Of a stretch of DNA of 64,000 nt, positions 50,467 to 59,945 are shown piece after piece. The notes beneath the pieces were generated by a model. It saw only the letters and a list, made by a program, of their open reading frames with translations. It was not told the DNA's origin and did no database searches. Each line of letters begins with the position of its first letter. The stretch's first letter is position 1. The translations under genes and the position numbers were made by a program. This DNA comes from Bacteroidales bacterium (lineage in GTDB: Bacteria > Bacteroidota > Bacteroidia > Bacteroidales > UBA3824), in contig JAEDDH010000003.1 of assembly GCA_016293845.1 (NCBI GenBank), positions 124,001 through 188,000 of the forward strand. Reading direction: 5' to 3'.

Positions 50467-51495
50467 TTAATCGGCAACGGCTATGGCGTAAGTTTGCTCT
50501 TTGAATGTGGCAGATTTTACCGATTCAGAACCGTCGATACGTGCTACAAAACCTTCAAACAGTTGTTTATCTTTGTTGGATGTGCAATAGTAGATTTCAC
50601 CCGAAGAGTCGATGGCAAAATCAGTTACGTTGCTGTGTCGGTCTGTAATGCGGCGAAGATGTCCATCGGAAATATTATAACTAAAAAGTGTGATTTTCGG
50701 ACAGATGTCTTCTTCAAAAATATCGGTTTCTTCGGTGAAAACCAAATAGTTGCCATCGTTTGAGATTTGAAACTTGCAATAGTCAGAAAAACCTGAATTG
50801 TCGTCGGCACAGAGGTCTTCGGTTTCGATAACGCGTATTAATGTGGCAATTCCATTTTTAAATTGGCAAATATAAATACGGCAAATATCGTGAAAAACAA
50901 GTATGCGACCGTCGGGCGAAAAAACTGGATTGTAGTAATCGTTGTCGGTGTCGAGCCAATCAATATCGTCAACGGCACCGGTTTCGATATTGTAAATCAC
51001 TGGTTGCCAATGGCTATAAAGTGTAGACTGACTATTAAGGGCAATATATTTACCATCATTGTTCCACGAACCCATAAAGGCATTACGAGGAGGTAGGTCG
51101 AGCAATGTAACTGTTTTAGTTTCAATATCTATAAGTTTAATTACCCGATATCCGGGACGGCTGTACGACGAATATGCAATTGTTCTACCGTCGGGCGAAA
51201 TATCAAGTTGAGCACTTGCCACATCGAGTTTAGCAAGGTTTTCGAGAGTGTTGCCATAATATACGGTATTGTATTGAGCCACAGCAAAAAAGTAATCGGG
51301 TTGCGAAGATTTTTTTACAGTAGTAGGCTTAGGAGCCGACATTGTGGCCATGCAACTCGACGAATCGGTGGTTTTAAAGGTAGTGGCATTTTCGGGTTCG
51401 GGAGCCACACACCTCGACTTACAAGCCGGGATTATCAAAACGAGCGATACTATTAAAAGGGTAGAAAAACGTAAGTTAGTTGTTGTCAAAATCAA
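50467..51495 (-). CDS. Beta-propeller (PD40) lipoprotein
   Basis: A 342-residue protein with a lipoprotein signal (Cys25 in LVLIIPACKS). The rest has WD40/PD40-like beta-propeller repeats with SPDG turns: LDISPDGRTIAYSS, GSWNNDGKYIALNS, PVFSPDGRILVFHD, FQISNDGNYLVFTE. Such TolB-like propellers bind proteins in the periplasm. Its start codon overlaps the porW stop by 4 bases, so the two are translationally coupled. A T9SS-related role is an inference from this linkage. Confidence 0.75.
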   Translation of the reverse strand: MILTTTNLRFSTLLIVSLVLIIPACKSRCVAPEPENATTFKTTDSSSCMATMSAPKPTTVKKSSQPDYFFAVAQYNTVYYGNTLENLAKLDVASAQLDISPDGRTIAYSSYSRPGYRVIKLIDIETKTVTLLDLPPRNAFMGSWNNDGKYIALNSQSTLYSHWQPVIYNIETGAVDDIDWLDTDNDYYNPVFSPDGRILVFHDICRIYICQFKNGIATLIRVIETEDLCADDNSGFSDYCKFQISNDGNYLVFTEETDIFEEDICPKITLFSYNISDGHLRRITDRHSNVTDFAIDSSGEIYYCTSNKDKQLFEGFVARIDGSESVKSATFKEQTYAIAVAD

Positions 51496-54095
51496 AGATA
51501 TTTAAGTTTAAAAAAGTTGACATACGCCTCCATATCTGTTTGTGATTGCACAAGAGCGTAGTTGGTACGGTTAATTACAAAGGGTATAAAGTCGGCTTCG
51601 GGCTCGAGACTTTTATAGTTTGCCACCACAAACTGTCGATAAAATTCTACTGCGGTATTCTTATTTGCAAATGAGGATACCACCACAAACTTGAATCCAT
51701 CGGTGAAATCCCTGCTGCTTACATCGTATTCCATAAAATTGTTGTCGGCGCAAAACTTCTGCACAAGATACTCGGTTTGTCCGGCCGCGGGATTATCGGT
51801 TTTGAATGCCAATACAAAATAGTGCGCTGCGGTGTAGAGAGTGTCAAAACGCTGAATGTCAAAACGTCCAGAATTAAGAGAAGACAATTTGTTTTGGGCT
51901 GCCTCGTTAAGGTCGCTTTTTGGAAAACGCTTTACAAATATTTCTAATACAGAGCGCATTGCGGGAATATTTTGCATACGTCCGTGGGCTCGGGCTTCAA
52001 GATAATAAAAGTTTTCGGCAATCTTGAGGTCGGCATATTTGGTTTCGGCATTGGTGCAGAGGAGTATGCAGTTTTGATACATTCCGTTTTGGAAAGAGTT
52101 TAGAGCATTATTGTAGACACTGAGAGCCGAATCTTTGCGAGCCTGAACGTTTTTTTGATAGTTGGGGTCGCCGAGAATTTTGGCGTATCCACTTTCGGGA
52201 TAATTAGAAATCAACTGTGTTTTGGTATATTCGGCAAGCGACTTTTCGCCCTGATAATTATACAATTTATATAAGGTGTAGAGCGACTGCGGCATAAGGT
52301 AGTTGTCGGGATTTTTCTGATTGAGATACAATAGCGTTTCGATAGCCTTGGCAGGGTCGTCCATCTTTTCGTAATAGACATCGGCAGCGGCAAACCACGA
52401 ATCGGCTTCAATGTTTTTAGAAATTGTCATAGCCGAATCGGTCAACGGTAGATTACGAAGATAATATTCGGGCATCTTGTTGTTGATAGCAGATGAAGCA
52501 GTATCTTGAGGTGCTTCTTGCTCGCTTTCTTCAAAAATTTCGCTACCCTTATTTTTACGGCGCCAATTATCTTCGAGACGGCGCTGTCCCCATTTTTTTA
52601 TAAACTCCGATTTACCATAGTTGAGCGATGTGGTGTTGTAGAGATACCATTTGCCGGCAAAATTTGGGTTACCGTCCAGACCGGTGTATTGCACACCGTA
52701 ACTATTGTCGCCTCCACTATAATATTGTTGAGGCTGATTGGCGGCGTCTTCTTCGGCAGCCACTTGAGCAATAATTTGTGTAACAATTTGGTTTCTACGA
52801 CTTTCTGGCATTTTAGCCACACGCTGAATACTATCCTGATAATTGGCTTGATTGATATAACCGGTTAACAACGAAAGGTTTTCGCTTTTTTGCGAAATTT
52901 CATCATAATCAGAATACGTTTTGGGCAGATACGACATTGTGCTGTCGTAATATTTTTGTGCATTAATATAGTCGTGACGGTCGAAATAGATATTTGCCGA
53001 AGCAAGATACGATTTCGCCTTTTGAATATCGTTGGTGCGGCTTTCGTGAGCCGAAAGTTTGTAATAGTCGAGCGCACGGTAGATGTTGCCGCTGCGACGG
53101 TAAACCTCGGCTATTGCATAGTAAATCTGATCTTTATATTCAGCGTTGTTTTCGTCGCGGGCAAGTTTTTGAAGGTCTGAAATAATTTTATCCACATCAG
53201 CATCCTGCTCAAAAACCGTTGCAAGATTTATTTTGGCATTAAACACGGTGGCGTAGTCGGGATTGATTTTTATCACATCCAAATAGTTTTGACGAGCCTG
53301 GTTGTAGTTGCCACAGCGACGGTTGATATCGCCCATAATATACACAAGCCAAGCACGTTTGTTTTTGTTTTTGGTAATCTCAACAGCTCTTTTAAGAGCT
53401 TCGAGAGCCTCATCATACTGACGCACAGCAATATAAATATCGGCATAGGTCATCAGTATGCTACGGTCGAGTTTTTTGGGATGACGTTTGTCGGCGTTGA
53501 GTTTATTGATAATTTCGAGAGCCTCGGTATAGTTTTTTTGCGCCGCCATAGTTTTGGCAAGCCACATCTGCGCCTCAAACTTGGCAGGTTCGTGCTTGAA
53601 CCGTGTGGTAACAAGGCGGAACGAACTTTCGGCACGGTCGTAGTCGGCTGCCACATAGTTTGCCTTGCCCATCAGCAGATAGGTGTCGTCGATCCATTTG
53701 CAAAAGTCGGGCTTGTTGTAAAACTCGAGTTCGCTCTGATCCATTCCTCCCCTGCCGTAATGCTTTTTAGGTTTGGTAGTTATGGAGTGAGTAAGGATAT
53801 TTTTGCCGCATTTTTGAATGCACGATTCCATATCGCCACGCGCCATATCGGCAGCACCCGGAGCGTCTACCTTAAACACGGGCAAAATTTCAGTATAATC
53901 GCATTGCAAATCTGCCTCAATTTTTTGCACACCCTCGTTGTAATACTCTCGGGCATTGAAATAGACATTGAAATGCGAAGTTAAATTGTGAAACGCACGG
54001 CGCGAGGCAGTATTTTTGGTGTTGCTACACCCTGTAAACACAGCCACTAACGCAACGGCTAAAATTATTATCCTATCATTAAAGCACATTGACAA
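51492..54095 (-). CDS. porW: T9SS-associated TPR lipoprotein, PorW/SprE-like
   Basis: An 867-residue lipoprotein (Cys23 in AVFTGCSNTKNT). The start of the mature part, SRRAFHNLTSHFNVYFNARE, is the SprE/PorW signature. About ten TPR units follow (e.g. PAKFEAQMWLAKTMAAQKNY, YDEALEALKRAVEI, NYNQARQNYLDVIKINPDY), then a glycine/tyrosine-rich middle and more TPRs. The C-terminus looks SPOR-like. In Porphyromonas, PorW is needed for T9SS function, probably by linking the ring and translocon. The start abuts the rprY stop. Confidence 0.82.
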   Translation of the reverse strand: MSMCFNDRIIILAVALVAVFTGCSNTKNTASRRAFHNLTSHFNVYFNAREYYNEGVQKIEADLQCDYTEILPVFKVDAPGAADMARGDMESCIQKCGKNILTHSITTKPKKHYGRGGMDQSELEFYNKPDFCKWIDDTYLLMGKANYVAADYDRAESSFRLVTTRFKHEPAKFEAQMWLAKTMAAQKNYTEALEIINKLNADKRHPKKLDRSILMTYADIYIAVRQYDEALEALKRAVEITKNKNKRAWLVYIMGDINRRCGNYNQARQNYLDVIKINPDYATVFNAKINLATVFEQDADVDKIISDLQKLARDENNAEYKDQIYYAIAEVYRRSGNIYRALDYYKLSAHESRTNDIQKAKSYLASANIYFDRHDYINAQKYYDSTMSYLPKTYSDYDEISQKSENLSLLTGYINQANYQDSIQRVAKMPESRRNQIVTQIIAQVAAEEDAANQPQQYYSGGDNSYGVQYTGLDGNPNFAGKWYLYNTTSLNYGKSEFIKKWGQRRLEDNWRRKNKGSEIFEESEQEAPQDTASSAINNKMPEYYLRNLPLTDSAMTISKNIEADSWFAAADVYYEKMDDPAKAIETLLYLNQKNPDNYLMPQSLYTLYKLYNYQGEKSLAEYTKTQLISNYPESGYAKILGDPNYQKNVQARKDSALSVYNNALNSFQNGMYQNCILLCTNAETKYADLKIAENFYYLEARAHGRMQNIPAMRSVLEIFVKRFPKSDLNEAAQNKLSSLNSGRFDIQRFDTLYTAAHYFVLAFKTDNPAAGQTEYLVQKFCADNNFMEYDVSSRDFTDGFKFVVVSSFANKNTAVEFYRQFVVANYKSLEPEADFIPFVINRTNYALVQSQTDMEAYVNFFKLKYL

Positions 54096-54800
54096 TTAAA
54101 CAGTTTCATCGCCAACTATAAACTTGTAACCTTTACCGTGAATGTTGAGAATTTCAATAGTGGGGTCGTTGCTGAGTTTTTTGCGGAGTTTGGTGATATA
54201 CACGTCCATAGAGCGGGCGTTGAAATAGTTGTCGTCGTCCCAAATCTGTTTGAGGGCGTAGTTGCGCTCCAAAACCTTGTTGATATTTACACAAAGCAAA
54301 CGGAGAAGGTCGTTTTCTTTGGTGGTGAGTTTTTCGGGCTCATCGTTTTCAAACTGCAACTGCTGTTTGTTGCAATCAAACGAGTATTTACCTAATTTAT
54401 AAACAGATACCGATTCGGTTTCCATAGCACCCGAACGACGGAGCACTGCCTCGATACGGAGCAAGAGTTCTTCCATATTAAAAGGCTTGGTGATATAGTC
54501 GTCGGCTCCAATTTTGAAACCTGTTAACACATCTTCCTTTAAATTCTTGGCAGTCAAGAAGATAATTGGAATTGTGGTATTTATGGCACGGATATCGGAA
54601 GCCACAGCAAAACCGTCTTTTTTGGGCATCATAATGTCGAGGATGCAGATGTCGTAAACACCTGCACGGAATCCGTCGGTGGCTTTTTCACCATCGTTAA
54701 ATAGGTCGGTAGAATATCCTTTGGCTTCGAGATACTGCCTCAAAAGCGAGCCGAGGTTAACATCGTCTTCGGCCAATAGTATGCGAATTGTTTTTTCCAT
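54096..54800 (-). CDS. rprY: OmpR-family response regulator, RprY-like
   Basis: A 234-residue regulator. Receiver domain: acidic Asp12/Asp13 in LLAEDDVNLG, phosphorylated Asp55 in ILDIMMPKKDG, Lys105 in DYITKPF. The C-terminal winged helix has the OmpR features LTTKENDLLRLLCVN and SMDVYITKLRKKLSNDP, then NIHGKGYKF. The sequence and the kinase next to it resemble RprY of Bacteroides. It lies 26 bases downstream of the kinase gene and directly abuts porW, with no intergenic base between the two. Confidence 0.88.
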   Translation of the reverse strand: MEKTIRILLAEDDVNLGSLLRQYLEAKGYSTDLFNDGEKATDGFRAGVYDICILDIMMPKKDGFAVASDIRAINTTIPIIFLTAKNLKEDVLTGFKIGADDYITKPFNMEELLLRIEAVLRRSGAMETESVSVYKLGKYSFDCNKQQLQFENDEPEKLTTKENDLLRLLCVNINKVLERNYALKQIWDDDNYFNARSMDVYITKLRKKLSNDPTIEILNIHGKGYKFIVGDETV

Positions 54801-54826
54801 TTTTACTATATTATAATGTGTAACAT

Positions 54827-56356
54827 TTATTTCAAACTAAATGGCAAATATATATAAAAAGTAGTTCCTTTGCCAACTTCAGATTTAATTCTGATATTTC
54901 CCTGATGTTCGTCTACCACGCACTTAACGTAACTCAGACCGATACCGAATCCCTTGACATTATGCACGTTGCCAGTGTGCACGCGGTAAAACTGGTCGAA
55001 AATATGTTTTTGACTTTCGCGCGAAATACCTATGCCATTGTCGGTTACAGAAATTTCGATGCCGTTTTGAACGTTTTCGGTAGTAACCTCCAATTTGGGT
55101 GTGCCCTCGGTGTATTTAAGACCATTATCCAAAAGATTGAAAATCAGATTGGTAATATGAACTTCATCGCCGTCAATCAAATCGTCGTGGGCTTTGAGAC
55201 GGGTAATAATCACGCCTCCACGGTCTTTAACTTTGAGGTCGAACGAATTAACAACTTTTTTGATTATTTCATTGATATAAAGTTCCTTAACCTTCATTCT
55301 TACCTTTCCGCGCTCAATAACAGCCATCTGCAAAACGCGTTCTACCTGATAGCCAAGACGTTTGCTCTCGTCTTCAATCACTTGCGATATATGGTCGAAC
55401 ATCTGCTCGTTTTTCAACACTGTCTTATCTTTAAGCATTTGCGAGGCAAGCGAAATCGACGAAATAGGCGTTTTCAACTCGTGGGTCATATTGTTGACAA
55501 AGTCGGTTTTCATCTCGCTGAGTTTCTTCTGACGGAAAATTATCACGAGCGTTGCCATAAAAGTGAGCATAATAATAAGTGTAAGGGCAAGCGAGGCAAA
55601 TCCCTGCCGCGAAATAGAGTTGAGCGAAACCTTGTTTTCGTCGGGGAAATATACCACAAGATAGCACGGCGGCGACACTATATCGTTGGGATAGAGCGTT
55701 ATCTGATAGGTTTGCGGCACCGAGTCGGGGTTGAATCCAGCGGTTTTAAAATAATACTGATTGTCTTCGCCACGGATGGCAAAATCGTAGTCGGCATCGA
55801 TACCGTTGCACTCAAACTGCTTTTTAAGATAGTTGTTGATAGTTTTCGGCGAAATGCGGTCTTCGATGTTGATTTTTTTGCGAATCAACTGATTTACAAG
55901 ATTTTCTACAAAGACAGTTTTGTTGTGAATACGCGCCATCACCTTTTCTTGAAACTCTTCGCGGTCGATGGTCTGTTCGGTAGGAATTTTATGGTCGCCC
56001 GATTGAAGAATCGAAACTGTAGCAGAATCGCTACTGAGCACAAGGATTTTACCCTCCGAAGTATCGCGGAGCATACTGTCGACAAGCCTACGACCGTGTA
56101 CATTGATATTTGGGACAGGCTTGCCCACCGAAGCAGAGTCGAAATTAACGGCGATAACCTCGTTTTTGAGATGCGTTACCACCTCGCTCTCCTCCAATTT
56201 TTGCACTACGCCATAAAGCGAACGGTTTACCGATGCGCTAAACTGCTGCTTGCGCATTTTCAATGCCACCTTAAACCACGACACCTGAATATAAATCAGC
56301 CAAACCATCGTGAAAGTCATCACACAAGCCAATGCAAATATCACTTTTCTGCTCAT
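54827..56356 (-). CDS. rprX: Sensor histidine kinase, RprX-like
   Basis: A 509-residue kinase. The start MSRKVIFALACVMTFTM (56356) is preferred since a TACCTTTG -7 box lies at 56379-56386, inside the longer open frame. There is a transmembrane helix near residues 5-25, a periplasmic domain to about residue 265, a second helix (ASLALTLIIMLTFMATLVII), then HisKA with FVNNMTHELKTPISSISLAS (His in HELKTP). The ATPase domain has FNLLDNGLKYT, VTDNGIGIS and GFGIGLSYV. It is first of the rprX-rprY-porW-propeller run. Confidence 0.9.
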   Translation of the reverse strand: MSRKVIFALACVMTFTMVWLIYIQVSWFKVALKMRKQQFSASVNRSLYGVVQKLEESEVVTHLKNEVIAVNFDSASVGKPVPNINVHGRRLVDSMLRDTSEGKILVLSSDSATVSILQSGDHKIPTEQTIDREEFQEKVMARIHNKTVFVENLVNQLIRKKINIEDRISPKTINNYLKKQFECNGIDADYDFAIRGEDNQYYFKTAGFNPDSVPQTYQITLYPNDIVSPPCYLVVYFPDENKVSLNSISRQGFASLALTLIIMLTFMATLVIIFRQKKLSEMKTDFVNNMTHELKTPISSISLASQMLKDKTVLKNEQMFDHISQVIEDESKRLGYQVERVLQMAVIERGKVRMKVKELYINEIIKKVVNSFDLKVKDRGGVIITRLKAHDDLIDGDEVHITNLIFNLLDNGLKYTEGTPKLEVTTENVQNGIEISVTDNGIGISRESQKHIFDQFYRVHTGNVHNVKGFGIGLSYVKCVVDEHQGNIRIKSEVGKGTTFYIYLPFSLK

Positions 56357-56378
56357 TGTACTCTTGATTTTCAACGCA

Positions 56379-56386
56379 CAAAGGTA
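56379..56386 (-). promoter_or_regulatory. -7 box of rprX-rprY-porW
   Basis: On the minus strand this reads TACCTTTG, 22 bases before the chosen rprX start. Confidence 0.55.
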
Positions 56387-56410
56387 ATAAAAAAAAGAAG
56401 ATATGAGCAA

Positions 56411-57130
56411 AATTTAATAGGTAAATGAATTTAATTAATTTATCTTAACAATAATCAAAACAGATTAACTTTGCAATATTCTATTTTTGCAGCAACATAA
56501 TGAGGATAATATGCGACGTGGATATTGATTGGGGCTTGCTCAATGGCTCAAATGCCGCTTAGCAACCAACAACGCTCTGATTTTCTGCAAACTACATTTG
56601 GCAAAGGCAAGAAAAATAAGATAAGGATTATAGAAAACCTTATTATATCGCTATCTTTTATGGTTGCGCCTAAACCCAGCGGTAAATTCAAATGGATGTT
56701 TTGCAAATGGAGTGGGTATTACAAAGCCTGCATTTCCTTTAAATGTTACCAATAAAGAAACGATTGACAATCTAATAATTATTACTACTTGATTAAAGTA
56801 TTGGTTTAATTATAATGCTGATTTTGGTGCTAATGTTTCCGCCGTCGGTATTGGTGGCAATTCCATTAGACAAAAACAACATTTTCGACCTACCACTAAA
56901 TCAATATATTAGCACATATTCTACTGGTATGTGCAAAAAACTTGCCTGCTTGCCGTACTTTTGCAAGGCATATCCACAAATAATAATCAACAAACATAAG
57001 CAGCACTATTTTTTTTGCAAAAATAACAAAAACAATTAATCGGCTTAGCATTATAAAAGTTTTAGTAGGTGCTTCATTTGTTTTTCCAAAAATTTTTGCC
57101 ATATTATGCAACATAAACGAATAAACGGCT
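56411..57130. other. Gene-free stretch
   Basis: About 720 AT-rich bases. A TAACTTTG box (56466-56473) would drive the plus strand, but the ATG at 56501 stops after 20 codons. Later pieces such as NADFGANVSAVGIGGNSI (plus frame, near 56812) look like scraps of a decayed surface protein, interrupted by many stops. No frame can be supported as a gene. Confidence 0.4.
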
Positions 57131-57680
57131 ATGTGCAATTTTATTGATTATGGAAATTCGGATTTCAGAAGCATCAGAAACAGTGACTATGTTGACAAGT
57201 CGGGGTTGATTAGCGTATTGAACGAAAGAATTGATACACGGAACAAATTTGTGTGCATCTCGCGTCCACGCCGGTTTGGCAAATCGGTGGCGGCTCAGAT
57301 GCTATACGCCTATTACAACCGCTCGTGCGATTCGCGTGAATTGTTTAACGGCTTGGAAATCATCAAGTAGTCTAATTCCGAAACGCATCTAAACAAATAT
57401 CCGACGATTTATTTGGATTTGAATTTCTTTGCAACCTGCGACCAAAACACCGTAGTAAAAGATGCACAAAAAGCCGTTATCAAATACTTAAAAACATCGT
57501 ACCCTTTTTTGGAGGAAACAGACAACCTCATGTCCGCCGTGGTGCAATTCAACTCCCAACGACAAAAACTACGTTGCTCGCGCTTTGGATTCGTACCACG
57601 ACGAGGCAACCCAAAAGCACGAGGTTGAATTAGAAGCGCTGAATGGGGATTTTTGTGTAATTCTCCCCCTCAAAAAAATA
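57131..57680 (+). pseudogene. AAA-ATPase-like/PD-(D/E)XK family remnant
   Basis: The N-terminal quarter of the family seen at 18877: DFRSIRNSDYVDKSGLISVL, Walker A RPRRFGKSVAAQML, ELFNGLEI. A TAG at 57368-57370 interrupts the frame (EIIK stop SNSETH), and the same frame continues with KYPTIYLDLNFFATCD to about 57550. A shift then leads to NDKNYVARALDSYHDE and ends. Walker B and the nuclease-like half are missing. It is non-functional, and lies between rprX and the TetR-porX unit. Confidence 0.8.
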
Positions 57681-57719
57681 TTTTTCCGCATTTCATTTGC
57701 ATATTCCGCTAATCTCTTT

Positions 57720-57727
57720 TATCTTTG
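57720..57727 (+). promoter_or_regulatory. -7 box of the TetR-porX-tsaE-ald unit
   Basis: TATCTTTG matches TAnnTTTG. It supports the TetR start at 57751, and excludes the longer frame from 57697. Confidence 0.6.
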
Positions 57728-57750
57728 AAATGCGAAAAAATAGTATCAAA

Positions 57751-58359
57751 ATGGATCAAAACGAATCACTCAAAAAAAACAAAAACCGCGATGCTATTAT
57801 CAAAATAGCAAGGCAGGTTTTTAATAAATATGGGTACGACAAAACCCGTATGGATCACATTGCCAAGGCGGTAGGCAAGGGCAAGAGTTCTATTTACTAC
57901 TATTTTAAAAGCAAGGAGCAGATTTTTCAGGCTGTGGTGTTGAAAGAGGCTATCGCTTTCCGCCGAAATATGATCGACTCTATCAACAGCAACGAAAACC
58001 CCGCTGACAAAATCAAAACCTACATCATCACAAGAATGAACACCATCAAGGTGTACAACAATTTTCACTCCGCGTTGAAAAACACCCGTTTGCGCCATAT
58101 CGACTTTGTTCGCCGCTTGAATATTTTTTACGACAACGAGGAAATCCGCCTGTTTCACAATATCTTAGAAGAAGGTGTGGAGAAAAATTATTTCAGCATT
58201 ACCAACCTTGATATGGCGGCGGTGGCAATAATTATGGCGGTGAAGGGTATCGAAGACTATATTCTCCGCACCGAAAACCCCGCTTTGTTTACCAACCGAA
58301 TCGACGGCCTGCTCAGAATCATTCTCCACGGCATTGTCCGCGACAAAAACGACCTTTAA
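57751..58359 (+). CDS. TetR/AcrR-family regulator
   Basis: A 202-residue regulator starting MDQNESLKKNKNRDA. The N-terminal TetR helix-turn-helix is IIKIARQVFNKYGYDKTRMD, then HIAKAVGKGKSSIYYYFKSK, EQIFQAVV. The C-terminal ligand-binding and dimerisation part is helical and not informative about ligand. Its promoter at 57720 is the only one visible before porX, whose start is 11 bases after this gene's stop, so TetR probably regulates itself and porX. Its ligand is unknown. Confidence 0.9.
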   Translation: MDQNESLKKNKNRDAIIKIARQVFNKYGYDKTRMDHIAKAVGKGKSSIYYYFKSKEQIFQAVVLKEAIAFRRNMIDSINSNENPADKIKTYIITRMNTIKVYNNFHSALKNTRLRHIDFVRRLNIFYDNEEIRLFHNILEEGVEKNYFSITNLDMAAVAIIMAVKGIEDYILRTENPALFTNRIDGLLRIILHGIVRDKNDL

Positions 58360-58370
58360 AACTTCGCAAA

Positions 58371-59945
58371 ATGGAAACAGCAAACTCTAAAAAGGCAACG
58401 ATATTGTGGGTGGACGACGAAATCGACCTCTTGAAAGTGCAGATTCTGTTTCTCAAAAGCAAGGGCTACGAAATTGAAACCGCTTACAACGGCAACGACG
58501 CGCTCGAATTGGTGAAAAACAATTTTTTTGATATTATTTTTCTCGACGAAAATATGCCGGGTCTCAGCGGTTTGGAAACTCTCCGCGAAATCAAGAAGAT
58601 AAAGCCCGGCATCCCCTGCGTAATGATTACCAAAAACGACGGCGAAGAGTTTATGGACGATGCTGTGGGCTACAATGTGGCTGACTACCTTATCAAGCCA
58701 GTCAACCCCAACCAAATATTGCTTTCGATCAAGAAAAACCTCGAAAACACCCGCCTCATTACCAAAAAAACCACCGAGGACTATCAACAGGAGTTTCGAC
58801 AACTGAGCATCGAACTCTGCTCGGTAAGCAATTTTGCGCAATGGACCGACCTCTACAAAAAAATTGTGGATTGGGAACTTAAACTCGACGGCATTGCAAC
58901 CGACAAAACCCTCTCGGAGATTCTCGCCAACCAAAAAAACGAGGCAGACCGCGAGTTTTGCAAATATATCGAAAAAAACTACGAACGTTGGCTCACAGGC
59001 AGTCGCGAAGACCGTCCCATTATGCAGCCCGACATTTTTAAAGAGAAAATCCTCCCCGCCATCAAAAACGGCGAAAAGATATTTTGGATAGTGATCGACA
59101 ACCTTCGTTTCGACCATTGGAAAATAATTCAACCTCTTATAGCACAATATTTTAACGTAGAGCACGAGGATATAATGTGCAGCATTTTGCCCACCGCCAC
59201 ACAATACGCCCGAAACGCTATGTTTGCAGGACTTATGCCGTTGGACATTGCCAAGCATTTCCCTGAACTTTGGGCTTACGAAGATGAGATGCACTCCAAA
59301 AACAACAACGAGGACAAGTTGATAGAGACTATGCTAAAACGTTTTCGCACCGACATCAAGTTCTACTACTGCAAAACATTCACCAACAAAGACGGTCAAA
59401 AAATCAACGACAACATCCAAAACATTATCAACAACCAACTTAACGTGGCGGTTTACAACTTTGTAGATATGATAAGCCACGCCCGCACCGAAGTGTCGAT
59501 GATGCGCGAACTTGCCGACGACGAGGCTTCGTATCGCGACATCACTAAAACATGGTTTGAACATTCTGCCCTGTTTGAATTGCTCAAAATACTGTCTGAC
59601 ACTGACTTTAAGATAATATTCACCACCGACCACGGCAACGTGAAGGTAAATAATGCCATAAAAATAATCGGCGACAAAAACCTCACCTCAAACCTGCGCT
59701 ACAAACAGGGACAAAACATAACATTCAATGCCAAAGAGGTTTACGCCCCCGAAAACGCCGACCGCATAATGCTGCCCGCGCCCAATATGCGCACACGGTA
59801 CATTTTTGCGCATCACAACGACTTTATGGCATATCCCAACAACTATAACCATTACGCCAAATATTACAAAGATACTTTTCAACACGGCGGCATAAGTCTC
59901 GACGAAATGCTTATTCCGCTTATAACTCTCACACCTAAAAAATAA
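58371..59945 (+). CDS. porX: T9SS response regulator PorX (receiver-PglZ)
   Basis: A 524-residue protein. The receiver domain has Asp15/Asp16 in LWVDDEID, phosphorylated Asp59 in IFLDENMPGLSG and Lys109 in YLIKPVNP. A helical linker follows, then a PglZ/alkaline-phosphatase-superfamily domain with VIDNLRFDHW, the catalytic Thr in SILPTATQYARNAMF and TTDHGN. The last part, HGGISLDEMLIPLITLTP, is typical. PorX regulates T9SS genes and activity, often with PorY and sigma factor SigP; the PglZ part is a zinc-dependent phosphodiesterase in known members. No porY is in the window. Its stop overlaps the tsaE start. Confidence 0.95.
   Translation: METANSKKATILWVDDEIDLLKVQILFLKSKGYEIETAYNGNDALELVKNNFFDIIFLDENMPGLSGLETLREIKKIKPGIPCVMITKNDGEEFMDDAVGYNVADYLIKPVNPNQILLSIKKNLENTRLITKKTTEDYQQEFRQLSIELCSVSNFAQWTDLYKKIVDWELKLDGIATDKTLSEILANQKNEADREFCKYIEKNYERWLTGSREDRPIMQPDIFKEKILPAIKNGEKIFWIVIDNLRFDHWKIIQPLIAQYFNVEHEDIMCSILPTATQYARNAMFAGLMPLDIAKHFPELWAYEDEMHSKNNNEDKLIETMLKRFRTDIKFYYCKTFTNKDGQKINDNIQNIINNQLNVAVYNFVDMISHARTEVSMMRELADDEASYRDITKTWFEHSALFELLKILSDTDFKIIFTTDHGNVKVNNAIKIIGDKNLTSNLRYKQGQNITFNAKEVYAPENADRIMLPAPNMRTRYIFAHHNDFMAYPNNYNHYAKYYKDTFQHGGISLDEMLIPLITLTPKK

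Noticed and set aside
56357..56410. Longer N-terminus of rprX
   Set aside because: A promoter -7 box (56379-56386) lies within it, so the transcript should start downstream.
54905..56428. Plus-strand open frame of 507 codons opposite rprX
   Set aside because: It is the complement of a well-supported histidine kinase gene; its translation has no family motif and the composition (many His, Asn, Phe, Arg) is typical of a shadow frame.
56525..56755. 76-codon plus-strand frame
   Set aside because: No motif, no promoter at fitting distance, in a stretch full of stops; looks like chance or a decayed scrap.
56896..57138. 80-codon minus-strand hydrophobic frame
   Set aside because: The hydrophobic look comes from AT-rich DNA; no start context or family.
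29288..57370. Amber (TAG) recoding, since three accessory genes have an in-frame TAG
   Set aside because: gldM in this window ends at a normal TAG, prfA (RF1) is present, and the Fic gene also has a TGA and frameshifts. Ordinary gene decay explains it.
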